From contig CBDDKZ010000005.1 in NCBI GenBank assembly GCA_965230415.1, forward strand, positions 5,332,001 to 5,396,000: a stretch of 64,000 nt of DNA, read 5' to 3'. Below the pieces are notes generated by a model. The model was not told the DNA's origin. It did no database searches and was given only the letters and a program-made list of their open reading frames with translations. Below, piece after piece: positions 50,358-59,694 of this stretch (position 1 is its first letter; each line of letters begins with the position of its first letter). The translations under genes were made by a program, and so were the position numbers. This stretch comes from CBDDKZ01 sp965230415 (GTDB taxonomy: Bacteria; Bacteroidota; Bacteroidia; Cytophagales; JAAEPT01).

Positions 50358-51550
50358 TATTTTTCCTTTACCAAGGCCTCAAACCTTTGTGTTAACAACA
50401 AAACAGAACTAGGCCAGTCATAGTTCGTATGTACAAAATTCTTTCCTTTTTCACCTAAAGCTTTCCGCAGTCGTTTATCTTTAATCAGCTTTTCTATGTG
50501 AAAGGAAAACTCTTTGACGTCATTTGCTTCAATAATACCGGATTGTGCTCTATTCTCAAAGGCAGAATAAGCCAAAGTGGTTGTAATAACCGGCAAACCT
50601 GCTGCCATGGCTTCCAGTATTTTATTTTGCAAACCCTGCCCATTGAACAAGGGGGCCACAAAAAGTCTGGATCGTTGCAGGTAATCGGTCACATCGTCAA
50701 CAAAACCTGTGACAACAACGCGATCACTTTGAAGTTTTTTCACTTCAGAAGAAGGGTTTATTCCCACGAGGCAAATTTTTACATCTAATCCGTATTTTTC
50801 TAATTGAGGTAACACTTCTTTAACAAGGTATTTTGAAGCTTCAATATTAGGGTAATACCCCATATTACCCAGAAAAATAATATCAAATTCTTTCTTTTCA
50901 ACAGTATCTTCTCTGAAAAACCTTTTTGAAATACCATTTGGCACAATATCTATCGTTTGTTTTAGGTGTGTTTCCAGGTTCTTTGCGTCTTGCCTGGTTA
51001 TTATTGACAAACCGTCGAAGTAGGGCCCGACAAATTTTTCAAATCGCTCTAATCTTGAGGCTTCGATTTTCACAATCTGGTTAAAAGGAAAGAGGGAATT
51101 CTTCGCCCTTTTGTACATTCCCAATGAAAAAGCATCCATATAATCCAGGTAAAACACTTTTTCCTGCTCAAAAGGTATATTGATAAATAAGCGAACCAGT
51201 TGCACATAACAAACATCTATGTTTTTTTCCTTAAGCCACTTTCCGATATGCTCATACATTGGCCTGCTCCTGAACAGATTAGTTTGAAAAGGCATATCGT
51301 TGAATAACGCACGAAACAGATTGAATAATCTTAGCACCATGTTTTGCCTGAAGACAAGCACCTCCTGACACAATTGTGACATATGTTCAATATCTTTGTC
51401 CGAAACAGCCTTATCTGTAAGACATACAAGGAAAATATTATAATTACGGCTCATTTCCTTAATTTGGTAATATGCCCGTAATTTATCTCCTTTATTTGTA
51501 GGGTAAGGAAAACGCGATAATGCTACAAGTATGTTTAGTTTTCGACTCAA
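50357..51550 (-). CDS. Family 4 glycosyltransferase
   Basis: 397 residues. Two Rossmann domains of GT-B type. N-terminal L-S-R-F-P-Y-P-T-N-K-G-D-K-L-R is the acceptor-side loop; I-F-L-G-N-M-G-Y-Y-P-N opens the donor domain; L-F-V-A-P-L-F-N-G-Q-G-L-Q-N-K-I-L-E-A-M-A-A-G-L-P-V carries the donor-binding EX7E-like region. It resembles the stp1/TIGR03087-type sugar transferases. Start TTG 51550 overlaps the upstream stop (TTGA). Paralogous to the next gene upstream. Sugar and acceptor unknown; a surface polysaccharide is likely. Confidence 0.85.
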   Translation of the reverse strand: MSRKLNILVALSRFPYPTNKGDKLRAYYQIKEMSRNYNIFLVCLTDKAVSDKDIEHMSQLCQEVLVFRQNMVLRLFNLFRALFNDMPFQTNLFRSRPMYEHIGKWLKEKNIDVCYVQLVRLFINIPFEQEKVFYLDYMDAFSLGMYKRAKNSLFPFNQIVKIEASRLERFEKFVGPYFDGLSIITRQDAKNLETHLKQTIDIVPNGISKRFFREDTVEKKEFDIIFLGNMGYYPNIEASKYLVKEVLPQLEKYGLDVKICLVGINPSSEVKKLQSDRVVVTGFVDDVTDYLQRSRLFVAPLFNGQGLQNKILEAMAAGLPVITTTLAYSAFENRAQSGIIEANDVKEFSFHIEKLIKDKRLRKALGEKGKNFVHTNYDWPSSVLLLTQRFEALVKEK

Positions 51551-52785
51551 TGACCTCTAATTAATTGCTGATAATATTCCGATAACTGTTCTACTTTTAT
51601 GGTATTACTAAATTGCTGTTTCACATATTCTCGAGCTTGCTGTCCTAATTTTACACTTAGTGGTTTATTATTTTTCAGTTTAACAATCGCATTTACAAAT
51701 TGATCTTCATCCTTGGCAAGCATAAAGTGCTGCTCGTTAATGCAGTCTATACCCTCTACGCCTACACTTGTGGAAACTATTGCTTTCTTAGCGGCCATAC
51801 CTTCTATGACTTTAATTCGCATACCGCTTCCGGAATTAAGAGGTACGACCATGCACCATTTGGATGACATAAAATCGAATGCACTTTCTACTTCTCCTAC
51901 CACAAAGACATTATCGATGGTATCATAATCACGTATCCAATCGGGGATATGCTTACCGGCGATATAAAATTTGATCTCGGGCAGCTGCTTTATTAATTTG
52001 GGCCAGACCCGCTCCACGAACCATTTCACCCCTTCCTGATTGGGCATCCAATCGAGAGATCCGATGTGAAAGAGACTATCTTCTTCAATATGCACACTCG
52101 TTTCCGGCCAACGATCAAAGTCGACGCCGGTCTCTGAAACGAATTGATTGTTCACTCCCTGTTCAGCAAAAAACTGCGCATCAATTTCAGAAATCGGCAC
52201 CAGCGCATCAAATTTCTTAATCGTAGCGAGTTCATACTTCTCAAGTCTTGCAGATTGCATCTTCAGGTAGCCAGACTTCAATGGTGCTGATTCTTTGCTG
52301 ACTCTTTTCCATATGAGGTGTTCCACATTATGCTGTCTCAGCACACAGGGGGTATTTCTACAAATTGTTCTTATTTGATCGATATAAACACTTGTCTGCA
52401 AGCCATCGAAGTGTATAATATCATAATTATTTTCTTTCAAATGCTCGTTCAGTGCAGCACTCACCTCACTGTTAACAAATCGGCTCATATGATAAGGCTC
52501 ATTGGAGAACAGGTTTACCAACGCATCCTTGGCTTTAATGTGATTAGGTACAAAAACCGATATAAGGGGCCCAAAATCTTTGAATTCCTGCGGTAAATCT
52601 TCTGCTTTCACGAAGTGTTTGGATGTATTGAAGCAAAAGAGGGTTAGATGGTGCTTTAATTGAGCAAAACCTTTGATCATATTATACATAGCAATCGCAC
52701 CGCCATCATTTAACGGAAATGGAATTCGAGGACAGATGTAAAATATCTTTAAAGGTTTCTGCAAAACAGCGCGCAAATTAATCAA
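51547..52785 (-). CDS. Family 4 glycosyltransferase (paralogue)
   Basis: 412 residues from TTG 52785; nearby TTG codons (e.g. at 52761, before K-P-L-K-I-F-Y-I-C) are alternatives. GT-B fold: I-C-P-R-I-P-F-P-L-N-D-G-G-A in the N-terminal loop, L-F-H-I-G-S-L-D-W-M-P-N-Q-E-G opening the donor domain, V-P-L-N-S-G-S-G-M-R-I-K-V-I-E-G-M-A near 330. The closely matched layout to its downstream neighbour suggests a duplicated pair acting in sequence on one glycan. It follows the K+ channel gene by 18 bases. Confidence 0.84.
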   Translation of the reverse strand: MINLRAVLQKPLKIFYICPRIPFPLNDGGAIAMYNMIKGFAQLKHHLTLFCFNTSKHFVKAEDLPQEFKDFGPLISVFVPNHIKAKDALVNLFSNEPYHMSRFVNSEVSAALNEHLKENNYDIIHFDGLQTSVYIDQIRTICRNTPCVLRQHNVEHLIWKRVSKESAPLKSGYLKMQSARLEKYELATIKKFDALVPISEIDAQFFAEQGVNNQFVSETGVDFDRWPETSVHIEEDSLFHIGSLDWMPNQEGVKWFVERVWPKLIKQLPEIKFYIAGKHIPDWIRDYDTIDNVFVVGEVESAFDFMSSKWCMVVPLNSGSGMRIKVIEGMAAKKAIVSTSVGVEGIDCINEQHFMLAKDEDQFVNAIVKLKNNKPLSVKLGQQAREYVKQQFSNTIKVEQLSEYYQQLIRGH

Positions 52786-52803
52786 AAATACTGATAAAAG
52801 AGA

Positions 52804-53823
52804 TTACTTTTTAATTGAATAAAGAACTTTGAACTGTTCTATCGCTTCGGGAGTACCAACAACAATATAAACATCGCCTTTTGATAGAACCGTTGAAGAA
52901 CTGGGGTTAAAGACGTAACCATTATCGCTATTCTTACATACAAGAAAAGTTACAGCGCAGGATTCACGTACGTTAAGTTCAATGATGGACTTCCCTCTGA
53001 ATTCGGGTTTAAAATCCATATAGCTCATTTCTTCCAGTTCAACTTTTACTTCTCCCACCCCGTTAATCATATCCAAAAATTCAATTACCTGCGGTTTATT
53101 CACAAAAGCGGCCATGTAGTGACCACCAATTGCGTTGGGCATCACTACATTATCGGCACCAGCACGATATAATTTATGTTCTGAACTTTGACGAACACTT
53201 CTGGCAATGATTTTAATTTCCGGGTTTAGCTCACGTGCTGTCAAGGTTATAAACACGTTGATAGAATCGTCCGGAACACTGGCAATAATTGCCTTCGCTT
53301 TTTTTATTCCGGCATAGAGTAGCGTTTCTTCATTGGTAGCGTCGCCTTGAATAAAGTTTATGGTACTACCTTCACCATGCCTTTTTTTAGCTACATTGGG
53401 GTCTGTATCAACCACAACATAAGGGATATTATCTTTATTAAATTCTTCAGCTGCCACTACTCCATTGCTGCCATAGCCACAGATAATAACATGATTTTGT
53501 AATTTTTTTACTTCTCTAGAACTCATATAATTCGATAAAACATCTCTTAATTCACCCTCGAACAAGTATCGGGTAATTACAGAAACACCAAAAGCCAGCA
53601 CACTTAAATTAAAGATAATATAAAATGATGTAAAAAGTTTCCCATTTTGAGTAAGTTCACCGAGCGTACCGAAACCGACTGTGGAAATAGTAATAATCGC
53701 CAGGTAAAATGCATTGACAAAATTGAGTCCTTCAAAATACATATAGCCTAAAACTCCGATAACAACACTCATAAGCGAGAATGTGGTGGCTACTATCAGT
53801 CTTCTTATACTTTTTGCCCTCAT
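52804..53823 (-). CDS. Single-pore K+ channel with RCK domain
   Basis: 339 residues. Two membrane segments (~8-30 and ~62-86) flank a pore loop with filter T-V-G-F-G-T (usual T-V-G-Y-G-D). RCK_N (~110-230): H-V-I-I-C-G-Y-G-S-N-G, then D-T-D-P, G-D-A-T-N-E-E. RCK_C follows (~250-339, G-K-S-I-I-E-L). A ligand-gated tetrameric potassium channel of the Kch/MthK type is expected. The altered filter residues may affect conductance. 4 bases after dnaG. Confidence 0.88.
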   Translation of the reverse strand: MRAKSIRRLIVATTFSLMSVVIGVLGYMYFEGLNFVNAFYLAIITISTVGFGTLGELTQNGKLFTSFYIIFNLSVLAFGVSVITRYLFEGELRDVLSNYMSSREVKKLQNHVIICGYGSNGVVAAEEFNKDNIPYVVVDTDPNVAKKRHGEGSTINFIQGDATNEETLLYAGIKKAKAIIASVPDDSINVFITLTARELNPEIKIIARSVRQSSEHKLYRAGADNVVMPNAIGGHYMAAFVNKPQVIEFLDMINGVGEVKVELEEMSYMDFKPEFRGKSIIELNVRESCAVTFLVCKNSDNGYVFNPSSSTVLSKGDVYIVVGTPEAIEQFKVLYSIKK

Positions 53824-53827
53824 ATAA

Positions 53828-55741
53828 TTAACCTATAGTAACATTGCCCAAAAGTTTGGCTATCGACATTTCCATTTCTTTGAGGCGTATGAACTTCACC
53901 TGTAATTCTTCGATTTCGTTTTCAACCTTCGCTTCCAGCAAATTACTTTGTATCTCTTTTAACATTACCCTCAATTTACGCCATTTCAGACGCAAAATGC
54001 TTGTATAGGTAACTTTTGCCAAATCATCCGTTTCGTTGGTAACATAAATCTGATATTTTTCCCAGTTTTCGCTTATCTCATAGGGCGACATCATTAAATC
54101 TACTACAGCGTTTTTAAGCTCATCGTTTACGCTATCCAGTAAGTCCTGATTGTCGATTTTCCCGTTATCATCGAGTTGCTGATAGTATAAGGCAGCCAAC
54201 TCTCTGAATTGCGGAGATTGAAACTCCACGTCTTCAATTTCGGGTAAAATGTAATGTGCCAGCAGCGTACCTTCTTCTACCTCCTGATCACCATAACTTA
54301 TTAACAAACGCATAACTTCCCGTTCTTGCGCACTCAAAACGGCTTCGGGTGTAAACGATTCTTCTTCAATCTCCTTCTCAACAAGCTGAGTGAGTGCTTC
54401 TTGCTGTTTATTCGCATTTTCCTCACGCTCCTGTTTCCTTTTTTTGAGGTGAATTTTATTATACTCGCTTATTAATATGCTCTCATCTATATTGAGGAGA
54501 TTGCTACATTGTTGAAAAAACAAATTTCTTTTTATGGGATCATTTACCTTGGCAATACTATCAATAATGGTATGAATTACCTGTGCTTTTTTTAGAGGAT
54601 CCTCTCCTGCTTCATCGAGGAAAAGGCGTGTCTTGAAGGTGATAAAATCGACTCCGTTTTTATCAAGATACTCCTTGAATGCTGTTGCCCCTATTTCTTT
54701 AATGTAGCTATCAGGGTCTTGCCCTTCAGGAAAAGTAACGGCGTGTACATCAAGACCCTGCTCTAAAATAAGGTCTATCCCCCGAAGCGATGCTTTTATA
54801 CCTGCCTTATCGCCGTCGTATAAAACGGTTACGTTTTTGGTATACCTTCCTATTAGTTTAATCTGTTCGGTAGTAAGCGCTGTCCCCGAAGACCCCACTA
54901 CGTTTTTGATTTGCCCCTGACTTAAGGATAACACATCGGTATACCCTTCAACGAGGTAACAATTATCCTCATTTCTTATGTGATTCTTTGCCTGAAACAT
55001 ACCGTATAACACATTGCTCTTGTGGTATACTTCCGTTTCCGGGGAATTAATGTACTTCGGTTGATTTTTTGCATTTGTCAGAATACGTGCACCATAGGCT
55101 ATGACCTTACCAGTCAAATTATGCACAGGAAATATGACTCTCCCCCTAAACCGGTCATATGTTTTATTGTCCTTTTTGACGATAAGTCCCGCTTTTTCCA
55201 AAACATCCAAATTATAATGTTTGGCACTGGCAGCCTTAGACAATCCGTCCCATTCGTCCAGGCTATAGCCTAATTCAAACTCGTTGATGATCTCGTCGCT
55301 TAACCCCCGTTCCCGGAAATAACTAAGCCCGATACTTCTTCCGGTTTCATGCTCATGCAGCAACTCTTTATAATAGTCTTTCGCAAAATTTAATACAATA
55401 AATAGGCTCTCACGCAGTGACTGTGAGGCTAGTTCTTCCGGAGTTTGCTGGCGTTCTTCAATTTCGATTCCGTATTTTGATGCCAGGTACTTGAGTGCTT
55501 CAACATAACTAAGCCCTTCGTGCTCCATTATAAACTTAATAGCATCACCTCCTTTACCGGAACTGAAATCTTTGTATATACCCTTGCCGGGTGACACAAA
55601 AAAAGAGGGGGTTTTTTCATTGCCAAAAGGGCTTAATCCTTTGTAGCTCTGACCACTTTTTTTCAACTGAACAAAATCTCCAATAACCTCTACAATATCT
55701 ACGGCATTTTTGATTCGTTCTATCGTTTCCTGATTTATCAA
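53828..55741 (-). CDS. dnaG: DNA primase
   Basis: 637 residues from TTG 55741. It makes RNA primers for replication. The N-terminal zinc-ribbon region aligns well (K-G-L-S-P-F-G-N-E-K-T-P-S-F, 34-47; Y-K-D-F-S-S-G-K-G-G, 56-65), but all four zinc ligands of the usual C-H-C-C set are replaced by S37, G40, D58 and S61. I recall the same in other Bacteroidota DnaG proteins. The RNA polymerase and Toprim core is intact: V-E-G-Y-T-D-V, Y-D-G-D-K-A-G and E-G-Q-D-P-D-S-Y. The C-terminal helicase-binding part is present. First gene of a seven-gene run. Confidence 0.94.
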   Translation of the reverse strand: MINQETIERIKNAVDIVEVIGDFVQLKKSGQSYKGLSPFGNEKTPSFFVSPGKGIYKDFSSGKGGDAIKFIMEHEGLSYVEALKYLASKYGIEIEERQQTPEELASQSLRESLFIVLNFAKDYYKELLHEHETGRSIGLSYFRERGLSDEIINEFELGYSLDEWDGLSKAASAKHYNLDVLEKAGLIVKKDNKTYDRFRGRVIFPVHNLTGKVIAYGARILTNAKNQPKYINSPETEVYHKSNVLYGMFQAKNHIRNEDNCYLVEGYTDVLSLSQGQIKNVVGSSGTALTTEQIKLIGRYTKNVTVLYDGDKAGIKASLRGIDLILEQGLDVHAVTFPEGQDPDSYIKEIGATAFKEYLDKNGVDFITFKTRLFLDEAGEDPLKKAQVIHTIIDSIAKVNDPIKRNLFFQQCSNLLNIDESILISEYNKIHLKKRKQEREENANKQQEALTQLVEKEIEEESFTPEAVLSAQEREVMRLLISYGDQEVEEGTLLAHYILPEIEDVEFQSPQFRELAALYYQQLDDNGKIDNQDLLDSVNDELKNAVVDLMMSPYEISENWEKYQIYVTNETDDLAKVTYTSILRLKWRKLRVMLKEIQSNLLEAKVENEIEELQVKFIRLKEMEMSIAKLLGNVTIG

Positions 55742-55762
55742 TGTACTGAATTAAGTATTTTT

Positions 55763-55770
55763 CAAAGATA
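55763..55770 (-). promoter_or_regulatory. Candidate -7 box for the dnaG operon
   Basis: On the minus strand TATCTTTG matches TAnnTTTG, about 22 bases upstream of the TTG start. No TTG at good spacing was seen further upstream. Confidence 0.5.
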
Positions 55771-55935
55771 CATATAATTAAACGCTATTAAAAAACAGTT
55801 CGTTTTTAGGCCCGATGAATAACTATCTAAAAGATTTAATGCATATATTGCAGTTATACATAGAACGAAACAAAATCCTCTTGCCTGTTTTTCGTAGCAT
55901 AACCCAGCAAAGATTTGATTCGTTAAAATTAATAA

Positions 55936-56529
55936 GTGCGTTATATAGTTTTCATAATAATCATTGCAATTAGCTCTATTTCAGTCTTGAGTCAAACATT
56001 TAATTACAGTGTATGGCTCAACCATATGGAAATTGGCTACATGAAAGCGATCAAGAAAAAAACGGAAAAGGGCATTACCAACTATAATATTGAATCCAGG
56101 AATGAATTCAAGGTTTTCACGACTTTTTCTTACGATTCGGAATTAGATGTGAACTACATTAATGGCAGTTATCTGCAATCGGTTTCTACCGCACATTTAA
56201 ACAAAAAACTGAGAGATTCCAGCTATGTCATGTTTAATTCGAAACAACAAAAATACGAAGGTACTTATAATCAAAAACGCCAATGCATTGCCAGTCCTGG
56301 AATTCGCTATAGCGTTGCTCATATGTATTTTGACGAACCAGAGGATAAGGACAGCATATTTTCAGAAACGTATTTGGAATACTGCCCATTAATTAAAACC
56401 GGGGATCATGAATATCAGTTAGAGCTACCCGATGGAAACAGGAATAGTTACAAATATGAAGATGGAAAAATTGTAGAAATGATTTCCAAACGTTTCACCT
56501 ACCAGCTTAAATTTGTTCTCGTAGAATAG
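55936..56529 (+). CDS. Small exported protein (DUF6134-like)
   Basis: 197 residues from GTG 55936. Signal peptide ~1-19 (I-I-I-I-A-I-S-S-I-S-V-L-S-Q). The mature part is beta-rich (F-N-Y-S-V-W-L-N-H-M-E-I-G, then Y-N-I-E-S-R-N-E-F-K-V), as in exported proteins of the DUF6134 type that I recall from Bacteroidota. That name is low-confidence. No catalytic residues are seen. It lies alone on the plus strand between two minus-strand genes. Confidence 0.55.
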   Translation: MRYIVFIIIIAISSISVLSQTFNYSVWLNHMEIGYMKAIKKKTEKGITNYNIESRNEFKVFTTFSYDSELDVNYINGSYLQSVSTAHLNKKLRDSSYVMFNSKQQKYEGTYNQKRQCIASPGIRYSVAHMYFDEPEDKDSIFSETYLEYCPLIKTGDHEYQLELPDGNRNSYKYEDGKIVEMISKRFTYQLKFVLVE

Positions 56530-56623
56530 AAAGTCCGTGTTTTTTATTGATTAGGGCAACATTACCCAAAAACAGCTACACCTGACCCCTTCGGGCTGTA
56601 AAAATAATTTATAATGGTGACCT

Positions 56624-58264
56624 TTACATATGACGTTCATAAGATTCCAAGCGCTTACGCAATCGTCTTATTTCCCGGAGGTGCTGCTCTTCTCTACGCT
56701 GAGATTCTTCTTGCGTAATTCTTAATTCGTCCACTTTCTTCCTCATTTCATCTTCTTGCCCACTCATTTTCTGTGCCAATTCCTCCGATTGTATAAGTAG
56801 TGCCTGTGTTTTACTGTTCACTTTTACGGACGCTAATGAAGAAGAAATACTTTCGGAAACCTTTTCTACAAAACCCAATTCGTAGTCTTTAAGCTTTTGA
56901 AACGAAGCTAATTCAATAACACCCTGTACCTCTTCGTTAAAAACCAGTGGAACAATTAACACACAACGAGGTGTAGATTCGCCAAGGCCTGATGTAATAG
57001 AAACATAGGATTTCGGAATATCTGTCATATAAATACGTTGTTTCTCTAACCACGACTGTCCCACAAGCCCCTGTCCTTTTTTGATAGTCTTATGGTGGTA
57101 TTTACGCTTATTGTAAGCATATGACGCTTCCAGTTCCAACACCGGATTAAAGTGGTCTTCATCTTTAACAACGAAGAATGCGCCTTGATTGGCATTCAAA
57201 AACTTCACCAGGTTAATTACAATTTCTTCACAAAACTTCTCCAGATTATTAGTATTGTGACCTAAAATTTCAGAGAAATTTGCCAATCCCTGATTGATAT
57301 GGAATCGCTGTTCATCTTGCTCAGCAACTTTCTTGAGGCTGGTTTGCATGTCTGCCAGGGAATTTCCAAAGTCTCCATCTCTTTCAAAAAGCACTCCGGC
57401 ACCGGTATCAAAATCCCCTGAGCCAATATGAAACGCAAATTGTTTTATATTTTTCATTTTGCGCACGATATAGTTAACAGAATACACAATTGACTTGTAG
57501 TCTTCCTGGTCGATCTTAATTTCGTTGGGTAAATTACCCTGCCGTAATTCGAGCAGGAAGCTTTCGAGACGTAACAGCGGTCTTCTCAGGTGATTTACCA
57601 ACAAGGCTAAAATCACCGAAAACAGTATCACTGCAAAAAAGATCACAACGATAAGTAATACAATTTCATCATTACCGGCTCCTTTTTTACTGTATTTAAC
57701 ATCTGTTAAATCGGTATCCGTTTTCAAAAAGGAATTATAGTTTTCCGCGAAGCCCTCCACTTCATTATAGAGGTCATATTTCCTGTCTTCTGGGAGTTCA
57801 CGGGATAAGGACTCTCTATTCCGGATCACTTCGATGGCGTTCTGATGTTTCTTTTTGATTTCAGATAATCGATCATTGATTTTATTAAATTTCTTTTTGT
57901 AATCATCGGAGTAATGATCAATTTCGTGATCCACTTCAGCTACCAAAGGACTAATTTGCTCTTCCCATACCTTTTCAATTTCGTTCTCAGGACTTTCGGA
58001 TTCAGCCATGTCCACGTTCATCAGTAGCATATTAGCAAAAGTGACTTCCTTGATTATGAGGGCCAGTTTCTTCTTTAACTTCAGTTCGTTAAGCTGTGAT
58101 TCTCTTAAAAACTTCGTTTCTTCAAAAGCCTTTTTTTCCCTTTCCAGAGAGGTGGAAGATGTACGATAAATGTAAATGGTAACACAAGAAAAGAAAAATA
58201 GAATGAGGACTACCGAAAGAACAACGCTTGTAATTATGCTAAAATTAATTTTTCTAACCTTCAT
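56624..58264 (-). CDS. Membrane sensor with HAMP and GAF domains, no output domain
   Basis: 546 residues. Membrane segment ~13-31, a helical periplasmic four-helix-bundle-like region (~35-185), a second membrane segment (~196-218), HAMP (~218-270, with L-R-R-P-L-L-R-L-E), then a GAF domain (~330-470: G-Q-G-L-V-G-Q-S-W, C-V-L-I-V-P-L-V-F, G-V-I-E-L-A-S-F). A coiled coil closes it (~480-546). No kinase, cyclase or methyl-accepting signature is present, so output must go through a partner or the coiled coil. Ligand unknown. Confidence 0.8.
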   Translation of the reverse strand: MKVRKINFSIITSVVLSVVLILFFFSCVTIYIYRTSSTSLEREKKAFEETKFLRESQLNELKLKKKLALIIKEVTFANMLLMNVDMAESESPENEIEKVWEEQISPLVAEVDHEIDHYSDDYKKKFNKINDRLSEIKKKHQNAIEVIRNRESLSRELPEDRKYDLYNEVEGFAENYNSFLKTDTDLTDVKYSKKGAGNDEIVLLIVVIFFAVILFSVILALLVNHLRRPLLRLESFLLELRQGNLPNEIKIDQEDYKSIVYSVNYIVRKMKNIKQFAFHIGSGDFDTGAGVLFERDGDFGNSLADMQTSLKKVAEQDEQRFHINQGLANFSEILGHNTNNLEKFCEEIVINLVKFLNANQGAFFVVKDEDHFNPVLELEASYAYNKRKYHHKTIKKGQGLVGQSWLEKQRIYMTDIPKSYVSITSGLGESTPRCVLIVPLVFNEEVQGVIELASFQKLKDYELGFVEKVSESISSSLASVKVNSKTQALLIQSEELAQKMSGQEDEMRKKVDELRITQEESQRREEQHLREIRRLRKRLESYERHM

Positions 58265-58294
58265 TCATCAATGGTTTTCGAAATCTATAAAAAT

Positions 58295-58302
58295 CAAAAT
58301 TA
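58295..58302 (-). promoter_or_regulatory. Candidate -7 box for the GAF sensor gene
   Basis: On the minus strand TAATTTTG matches TAnnTTTG, 30 bases upstream of the ATG at 58264. Confidence 0.45.
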
Positions 58303-58380
58303 TACAATCAAAATGTGTTGTATTAACTGTTTTTATACCCAGATGTTACGCTAAATACGTGCCTAATGTTACAAAACCAG

Positions 58381-59607
58381 CTATTTTTGTAACTGAAAAT
58401 GCTTTTCAGCCATTTCCCTCACTGCTTCTCCTATTGCCAGTGCGGAAGTGGCCGCGGGAGAGGGTGCATTGAGCACATGAATGGCATTACCGGTATATTC
58501 AATTTTGAAGTCTTCAATCATTTCGCCGTCCGGCCCCAGGGCCATGGCCCGAACTCCTGCCCTACCGGGTTTCAGGTCTTCCATTTCTAACGAAGGGATC
58601 AAACCACGTAATCGTTCCAGGAAAAGTTTCTTAGAAAAAGCACGTTTGTATTCATCCAAGCCAAAACGCCAGTGTTTTTTGAATAATTTCCATGTACCTC
58701 TATATGATAAGGCCTGGCTTGTATCTCTTAGGTTAAAGCTCGTTTTGCCATAACCTTCCCTTTTAAAGGTAAAAACGGCATTTGGTCCGCATTCGATATC
58801 ACCATTCACCATTCGGGTAAAATGTACGCCAAGAAAAGGGAATACCGGATTTGGCACCGGGTAAATCAAGTTTTTAACTTTGTACTTAGCTTCATCCGTC
58901 AATTCAAAATAATCACCTCTGAAGCCTACAATACTCAAATCTAAGTCCACTCCATCTTTTCGGGCCATTCTGTCCGATTGCAAGCCGGCACTGTACACCA
59001 CGTACTTCGATTTGAAGGAACCTCTATTGGTAAGAATGTTTTGAAATGCACCTTCCTGAGTCACACTTTCCACCTCACAACCTAACTGCACCTCACTTTC
59101 CTGATTAATTTGTGTCATTAAAGCGGCACAAGTACGTGTAACTGCCGGAAAATCGATTATCCCCGTACATGGCACCCAAATTCCTGCAATAGCCGTTTCG
59201 CAGTACTTTTCGACGTCTCTTACCTGATCACCGTTTATTTTTTCAATACCTTCCGTATCATTGGCCAAACCATTTTGAAAAATCTTATCAAGAAAAGGCA
59301 GTTCACTATCGTTGGTCGCGACAACCACTTTCCCACAGACATCGTGGGCAATGTTATGTTCCTTCGCAAATGACACCAACTCACGCCGTCCTGCCACACA
59401 ATTTTTTGCTTTGTAAGACCCTGGTTTGTAATATAAGCCGGAGTGTATCACTCCTGAATTGTGCCCTGTTTGGTGTGCTGATAAATGATTTTCTTTCTCG
59501 AAAAGAACTACCTTGAGATCGGGGTAAGCTCTTTGTATTTTATAGGCGGTGGCGCTTCCAACTATTCCGCCACCAACAATAGCAACATCAAATATATTAT
59601 TCTCCAA
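58381..59607 (-). CDS. lhgO: L-2-hydroxyglutarate oxidase
   Basis: 408 residues from TTG 59607. FAD-binding N-terminus (V-A-I-V-G-G-G-I-V-G-S-A-T-A, 8-21), H-N-S-G-V-I-H-S-G-L-Y-Y as in the LhgO family, G-I-I-D-F-P in the substrate region and G-P-D-G-E-M-I-E-D-F near the C-terminus. It oxidises L-2-hydroxyglutarate, a side product of the citric acid cycle and lysine breakdown, to 2-oxoglutarate and passes electrons to the quinone pool. Monocistronic by context. Confidence 0.92.
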   Translation of the reverse strand: MENNIFDVAIVGGGIVGSATAYKIQRAYPDLKVVLFEKENHLSAHQTGHNSGVIHSGLYYKPGSYKAKNCVAGRRELVSFAKEHNIAHDVCGKVVVATNDSELPFLDKIFQNGLANDTEGIEKINGDQVRDVEKYCETAIAGIWVPCTGIIDFPAVTRTCAALMTQINQESEVQLGCEVESVTQEGAFQNILTNRGSFKSKYVVYSAGLQSDRMARKDGVDLDLSIVGFRGDYFELTDEAKYKVKNLIYPVPNPVFPFLGVHFTRMVNGDIECGPNAVFTFKREGYGKTSFNLRDTSQALSYRGTWKLFKKHWRFGLDEYKRAFSKKLFLERLRGLIPSLEMEDLKPGRAGVRAMALGPDGEMIEDFKIEYTGNAIHVLNAPSPAATSALAIGEAVREMAEKHFQLQK

Positions 59608-59631
59608 TGTATTTATTCAGATTTAAGCATG

Positions 59632-59639
59632 CAAAAATA
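59632..59639 (-). promoter_or_regulatory. Candidate -7 box for lhgO
   Basis: On the minus strand TATTTTTG matches TAnnTTTG, 24 bases upstream of the TTG start; no well-spaced TTG upstream. Confidence 0.45.
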
Positions 59640-59694
59640 ACAAAATACTCTTAAAACACCCTATTAATCCAAATCATGCTTTTTCAGTAGCTAA

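Noticed and set aside
56580..56600. A terminator between the small exported gene and the GAF sensor
   Set aside because: Only CCC-TTC-GGG and a loose ACAGC/GCTGT pairing around it were found, with no T-run.
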